Of a DNA stretch of 10,421 nucleotides, positions 7,372-10,421 are shown piece by piece. The position numbers and the translations under genes were made by a program. The stretch's first letter is position 1. Each line of letters starts with the position of its first letter. Source of the stretch: Deltaproteobacteria bacterium (GTDB lineage: Bacteria; Desulfobacterota; Syntrophia; Syntrophales; UBA5619); the NCBI GenBank assembly GCA_021372695.1, contig JAJFTY010000166.1:1-10421 (forward strand), written 5' to 3'. The notes under the pieces were generated by a model, which saw only the letters and a program-made list of their open reading frames with translations, had not been told where the DNA came from and ran no database searches.

Positions 7372-9206
7372 ATTTCCTCCCCGGGCGGGAGGTCCGCCCG
7401 CTTGAGGGTAAAGGAAAAGGTGGTTCCCTGCCCCTCCCGGCTTTCCACCTGGACCGTTCCGCCGTGAGCCTCGACGATCTCCCGGGCGATGGCGAGCCCC
7501 AGTCCGGCGCCCCGTTCCTGATCCTGATCGGGGACCCGGAAGAACCGGTCGAAGATCTGGGGAATGTACCTGGGAGGGATGCCGATGCCCGTGTCCGCCA
7601 CCCGAAACCGGACCTCCCGCTCCTCTGCCGCGGCGGAGACCGTGATCCGCCCGCCCGGGGAGGTGTAGCGCAGGGCGTTGGACAGCAGGTTGGAGAAGAC
7701 GTGGTCGATCCGGCCCGCATCGGCGCGAACCGGCGGCAGGTCGCCGGGGAGATTCGTCTCCAGCTCCACGCCGCCGTCCTGGGCGGTCCTCCGGAACGGG
7801 GCAACCGCCTCCGCCACAAGCGTCGCCGCGGAGACCTCCTGGAGGTCCATCCGTTGCCGGCCCGATTCCATGCGGCTGATATCCAGGAGATTTTCGAGGA
7901 TGCCGTGCAGAAGATCGCTCTCTTCGCGTGCCGCGAGCAGGAGCTCCGCCTGCTTTTCGTTCAGCGGACCGACCTTCTCTTCCAGGAGCAGATGAACAGC
8001 CATACGGATCGACGTGAGGGGCGTCTTCAACTGATGTGACACGGTGGAAACGATGCCGCTCTGCATCTCATCCAGGCGGCGCTGCTCGGTGACATCCCGA
8101 AGGAGCAGGATCACGCCGGTGACCTGCCTCTCCCGATTCCGGATGGGCGTGGCGTCGAAGGAAAAGAACCTCTCCTGCCCATTCACGAAACGCTGGAATA
8201 TTCTCTGTTTCCGGTTCGATTTCACAGGGAAGCCCGACTCGATGACCTCCGTGAACAGGTCGGAGAGGCCGTCGAACGGCAGCTCCCTGAGATGGGCGCC
8301 GACCTGGATGCCGAACAGGCTCTTGGCGATATCCGTCGAGATTTCGACCTTCCCCTCCAGGTCGACGACGGCCACGGCTTCGGAGAGGCTGTCGAGGGTC
8401 TCCTGGGTCGCCTGTTCCGTGCGGCTCAGTTTTATCTGGTCCCTGCGGCGGAATTCGCGGAGGCTCGCGGCCATGTCGTTGAACGCCTCCGAGAGCCGGC
8501 CTATCTCGTCACGGGAATCGGCGGGCACGACGAGGTCCAGGTTTCCGCTTCGGATCTCTTCGGCGGAGCGGGTCAGGCGGCTGATCGGACGCAGGATCCA
8601 TCGGCCCGTGAAGAAGATGAAGGCCACGGCGATCAGAAAACCCAGGGAGAGGAACAGGACCATCCGCTGCGTTGCGAACGCGGCTTTCCTCCGGGCCCTT
8701 TCATTGGCCTCGTTCATGTTGCCCTGATTCATCCGCAGGATCTCGTCCGCGGTCTCCTTGGACTGCTGGAAAAGCGGCTGGACCTCTCCGAAGAAACGGT
8801 CCAGCCGGTTCTTCCGGTCCGGGGTCTCACCCATCACCCCGTGCAGCGCCGTCCGGTAACGCGAAAAGAGGTCCTTCAGGGCCGCGGCCTTTTCCCCTTC
8901 CCCGGGAACGGTGACGTTGCCCATCTCGACCTGGAGGGCCTTGTCAAACCGCTCTTCGTTCCTGCGGATCAGGGGCTCACCGTCCCCGCCGTATCCGAGG
9001 AGAACGAAGAGGATGCCGCTGTCCATGCGTTCCAGCGCCTCCTTCATCTCCTGGCAGGCGACGACGCTGCGGTAGTTCTCGCGCAGGATCACGTCGATGG
9101 ACTGCCCGAGCTCCTGGAACAGAAAGATGCTCTGGCCGCCGATGATCAGGGTGATCAGCAGCAGCCCCCCGAACCCCAGAGATAATTTTTGACGCAGTCC
9201 GACCAT
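7368..9206 (-). CDS. membrane sensor histidine kinase (4HB-like sensor, HAMP, PAS, HisKA, HATPase_c)
   Basis: A 612-residue kinase. TM1 is about 8-30. An extracytoplasmic helical region follows (about 31-180, four-helix-bundle style), then TM2 (182-204), HAMP (about 202-255, RPISRL then DEIGRLSEAFNDM), PAS (about 267-375) and the HisKA site VSHQLKTPL with phospho-acceptor H391. The ATPase has N-box NLLSNALRY (506-514), G1 DTGIGIP (538-544), F-box IFDRFFR and G2 GAGLGLA (566-572). All catalytic motifs are intact. The ATG at 9206 is chosen because GGAGGAG lies upstream and membrane segment 1 begins seven residues later. A 50-codon upstream extension would run through the sigma-54 promoter. No response regulator is present in the window. 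As the first gene of the ktr operon it probably senses a K+- or turgor-related cue; the signal is unknown. Confidence 0.92.
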   Translation of the reverse strand: MVGLRQKLSLGFGGLLLITLIIGGQSIFLFQELGQSIDVILRENYRSVVACQEMKEALERMDSGILFVLLGYGGDGEPLIRRNEERFDKALQVEMGNVTVPGEGEKAAALKDLFSRYRTALHGVMGETPDRKNRLDRFFGEVQPLFQQSKETADEILRMNQGNMNEANERARRKAAFATQRMVLFLSLGFLIAVAFIFFTGRWILRPISRLTRSAEEIRSGNLDLVVPADSRDEIGRLSEAFNDMAASLREFRRRDQIKLSRTEQATQETLDSLSEAVAVVDLEGKVEISTDIAKSLFGIQVGAHLRELPFDGLSDLFTEVIESGFPVKSNRKQRIFQRFVNGQERFFSFDATPIRNRERQVTGVILLLRDVTEQRRLDEMQSGIVSTVSHQLKTPLTSIRMAVHLLLEEKVGPLNEKQAELLLAAREESDLLHGILENLLDISRMESGRQRMDLQEVSAATLVAEAVAPFRRTAQDGGVELETNLPGDLPPVRADAGRIDHVFSNLLSNALRYTSPGGRITVSAAAEEREVRFRVADTGIGIPPRYIPQIFDRFFRVPDQDQERGAGLGLAIAREIVEAHGGTVQVESREGQGTTFSFTLKRADLPPGEEI

Positions 9207-9210
9207 GGCT

Positions 9211-9229
9211 TCTCTCCTCCGCGGAGAGA
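9211..9229 (-). promoter_or_regulatory. inverted repeat covering the kinase ribosome binding site
   Basis: A perfect 7-bp inverted repeat, TCTCTCC (9211-9217) and GGAGAGA (9223-9229) on the plus strand, has a 5-base loop. On the minus strand the 3' arm contains part of the kinase ribosome binding site (GGAGGAGAGA, 9220-9211). RNA starting upstream could fold and mask the site. RNA starting at the predicted sigma-54 start (9223) would lack all but one base of the 5' arm. Confidence 0.45.
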
Positions 9230-9233
9230 TTCG

Positions 9234-9250
9234 AGCAAGGACCGTGCCGG
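9234..9250 (-). promoter_or_regulatory. sigma-54 (RpoN) -24/-12 promoter of the kinase-ktrBA operon
   Basis: The minus strand reads CCGGCACGGTCCTTGCT, matching the consensus YTGGCACG-N4-TTGCW at every fixed position except the first T. The GG (9248-9247) and GC (9236-9235) pairs are exactly 10 bases apart. Transcription would begin near 9223, leaving a 17-nt leader that holds the kinase ribosome binding site. Sigma-54 promoters require an ATP-driven enhancer-binding protein, and suitable dyads lie upstream. Confidence 0.75.
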
Positions 9251-9263
9251 GGACCGATGCTTG

Positions 9264-9290
9264 TATCCCATTGATAGACCATGTTTTTTT
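9264..9290 (-). promoter_or_regulatory. IHF-like site between enhancers and sigma-54 promoter
   Basis: TATCAATGGGATA (minus strand, 9276-9264) matches the IHF core WATCAANNNNTTR with one mismatch. A run of seven A (9290-9284) lies seven bases 5' of the core, where IHF sites often have an A-tract. The centre is near -47, between the promoter and the dyads, the usual place for a bend that brings the enhancer to the polymerase. TATC and GATA also form a small dyad. Confidence 0.4.
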
Positions 9291-9312
9291 GTCGAATGGG
9301 GAGATACACTCC

Positions 9313-9356
9313 TTGCGGTTCGCAAGAACGCCGTGCGCGCGGGTTGCAGAATGCAA
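9313..9356. promoter_or_regulatory. two TTGC-N5-GCAA dyads, candidate enhancer (UAS) sites
   Basis: Two 13-bp dyads with identical outer arms occur at 9313-9325 and 9344-9356, centred near -96 and -127 from the predicted sigma-54 start. Their centres are 31 bp apart, close to three helical turns, so both face the same side of the DNA. The first extends to a 6-bp arm (CTTGCG/CGCAAG), the second to 5 bp (TTGCA/TGCAA). Paired dyads at this distance are typical binding sites for NtrC-type activators. Confidence 0.5.
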
Positions 9357-9402
9357 AGTCTATCGGCACGGAAGGGGCGCCTGCATGGGCGAATCAGGGA
9401 AA

Positions 9403-9515
9403 GTGACTCATTTTGGCTGCAAAGATGCCTCGCGCAACGCGATTTAAAGATTTTCCGGGTCGAAAAATAGCTGAGCGCAAGTCGAGGCTGGTCTTTGCGA
9501 CGGAAACTGAGTCAC
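9403..9515. repeat. separated inverted repeat GTGACTCA-N-TTT
   Basis: GTGACTCA at 9403-9410 recurs in inverted orientation as TGAGTCAC at 9508-9515, about 97 bp apart. After one mismatched base, both copies continue with TTT on their own strand. The pair flanks an A/T-rich stretch between the KdpD-like gene and the kinase promoter. It could be a pair of operators. No clear terminator for the upstream gene was found here. Confidence 0.35.
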
Positions 9516-9521
9516 CACCGA

Positions 9522-10421
9522 TCAGGGGGAAGGAAGCGGCGTTGGGGCCGGCGGGGACTCCTCCCAGCTCTTCAGAGCCAATTTCACCTCGCGGGCGTCG
9601 GCCGCCGCATGCAGCGCCAGGGAGAGGTGGCGGTTCTGGAGGGTGCGCGCGGCCAGAGCCAGAAGCTGAATCTGGATCTCCGGCTTCTCCTGGGGGGTGA
9701 GGCTCAAGAAGACATACTCCACGGGCTTTTCAACAGCGGCGTCCGTGACGCCTCCCCGGGTCAACCCGAGTGCGATGAGCGGCTTCGTGAGGCCGGCCAG
9801 CCGGGCATGGGGGAAGGCCACCCCTTCGTTGAAGAAGGTGCTGCCCTCCGCCTCCCGCGCCCGGACCGCCCGCAGGACCTCCTCCTGCCGGCAGTCGGGG
9901 CAGGCCACCCGGACCAGCCTTTCCAGAACCGTCTCCCGGTCGACCGGTTCCTTCCAGAGGATGATCTGCCCCTCGTTCAGCAGCGAACTCAGCAGAAACG
10001 GCGTTTTTTCCGCAACCCGGGGAGACACTGCCGTTTGCCGGACGGACTCTTCGCGGACGGCGGGCCCGGCGACGGGCCCCTGCGGCCGGGTGTCCAGAAT
10101 GACGACGGTCATCCCCCGGACCTCTTCCATCAGCCGCTCCGGGATGGTCCGGCGGCCCCAGATCCGCCGCCAGAAGGGGATGGGTGCGGGGGAGCCCAGC
10201 ACGATATGGCCGACCCGGTATTCATGGGCAAACCGGAGGATGGTGCCCACGATGTCCTCTCCTTTGTAAGTGAAGACCATCGCGCCGAGTTCCTTGGCCA
10301 GGGTGAGCGTGCCAGAGAGCAGCCGCTGGGTCCGGCTGTCGATCACCGTGGCCTCCTCCGCCGGCGTCTGCACGTAGACAGCATACCAGTTACGGTTGAG
10401 TTTCCCGGCCAGCCGCGATGC
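9522..10421 (-). CDS. KdpD-like universal-stress domain fused to PTS EIIA (nitrogen-type) domain, 5' end outside window
   Basis: The frame is open from the right edge to a TGA at 9524-9522, giving the last 299 residues. The first ~115 match the KdpD universal-stress domain: RLAGKLNRNWYAVYVQTP, then LAKELGA, GEDIV, ILRFAHEY and HIVLGSP. A linker of about 25 residues leads to an EIIA type-2 domain (about 142-287). Its motif GSTFFNEGVAFPHAR contains the histidine (CAT at 9809-9807) that receives phosphate in EIIA-Ntr/EIIA-fructose proteins. KdpD proteins normally continue into four membrane helices and a kinase; both are absent. A Cys-Pro-Asp-Cys pair lies in the EIIA part where PtsN has no cysteines. 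The upstream part probably holds the KdpD sensor domain (inferred). E. coli PtsN is known to bind TrkA and KdpD, which fits a K+-regulatory role beside ktrBA. The GTG at 10373 is internal. Confidence 0.85.
   Translation of the reverse strand, partial: ASRLAGKLNRNWYAVYVQTPAEEATVIDSRTQRLLSGTLTLAKELGAMVFTYKGEDIVGTILRFAHEYRVGHIVLGSPAPIPFWRRIWGRRTIPERLMEEVRGMTVVILDTRPQGPVAGPAVREESVRQTAVSPRVAEKTPFLLSSLLNEGQIILWKEPVDRETVLERLVRVACPDCRQEEVLRAVRAREAEGSTFFNEGVAFPHARLAGLTKPLIALGLTRGGVTDAAVEKPVEYVFLSLTPQEKPEIQIQLLALAARTLQNRHLSLALHAAADAREVKLALKSWEESPPAPTPLPSP

Noticed and set aside
7337..7819. N-terminal extension of KtrB by 160 codons
   Set aside because: The extra part overlaps the conserved ATPase domain of the kinase in another frame and is Arg/Ser/Pro-rich. 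The GTG at 7336 has a good RBS and begins at the expected point of the family.
9207..9356. Fifty-codon N-terminal extension of the kinase
   Set aside because: It runs through the sigma-54 promoter and IHF-like site, has no RBS-supported start, and the ATG at 9206 precedes membrane segment 1 at a normal distance.
9461..9480. Third TTGC-N5-GCAA-like site (TAGC-TGAGC-GCAA)
   Set aside because: One arm is mismatched and the distance to the promoter (about -251) and to the other dyads does not fit a helical series.

Overview
The window is a GC-rich (roughly 60% or more) bacterial chromosome segment dominated by potassium transport and its control. The gene set (a KtrAB-type K+ channel, a Kup carrier, a KdpD-type sensor fragment, a four-helix-bundle histidine kinase, a sigma-54 promoter and a Mut7-C protein) and the protein style suggest a Gram-negative anaerobe of the former Deltaproteobacteria (Desulfobacterota, for example Syntrophales or Geobacter-like lineages). 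That placement is an inference from gene content only. No mobile element, CRISPR array, tRNA or rRNA was seen.

Left part (1-2222). The 3' end of a Mut7-C RNase-fold/zinc-ribbon protein is followed by about 250 bases without a convincing gene, containing a run of nine C. A small acidic 57-aa protein of unknown function comes next. It converges on a major facilitator family transporter on the minus strand. A 312-bp divergent region separates the transporter from kup and carries a good sigma-70 promoter for kup plus several short dyads.

Centre (2223-4256). kup encodes a complete proton-coupled K+ importer. It converges on a long minus-strand cluster.

Right part (10421 down to 4310, all minus strand). 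The first gene runs off the window edge. It encodes a KdpD-like universal-stress-protein domain fused directly to a PTS EIIA (nitrogen-type) domain, with no membrane or kinase part. A 315-bp regulatory region follows, then a probable operon: histidine kinase, a 12-codon bridging ORF, ktrB, ktrA, and an orphan membrane-anchored four-helix-bundle sensor. The regulatory region holds a near-consensus -24/-12 sigma-54 promoter, an IHF-like site, and two copies of the dyad TTGC-N5-GCAA spaced 31 bp apart at about -96 and -127. This is the textbook layout for an enhancer-binding-protein-controlled promoter. The kinase stop and the mini-ORF start overlap by 4 nt (ATGA), and the mini-ORF stop and the ktrB start overlap by 4 nt (GTGA), which suggests translational coupling of the kinase to the channel.

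Taken together, this looks like a K+ homeostasis island: a low-rate carrier (Kup), a regulated channel (KtrB gated by KtrA), a dedicated sensor kinase with a second sensor-only protein, and a PTS-linked KdpD-like regulator. The least familiar parts are the KdpD(USP)-EIIA fusion, the orphan sensor in the channel operon, and sigma-54 control of a K+ channel operon.
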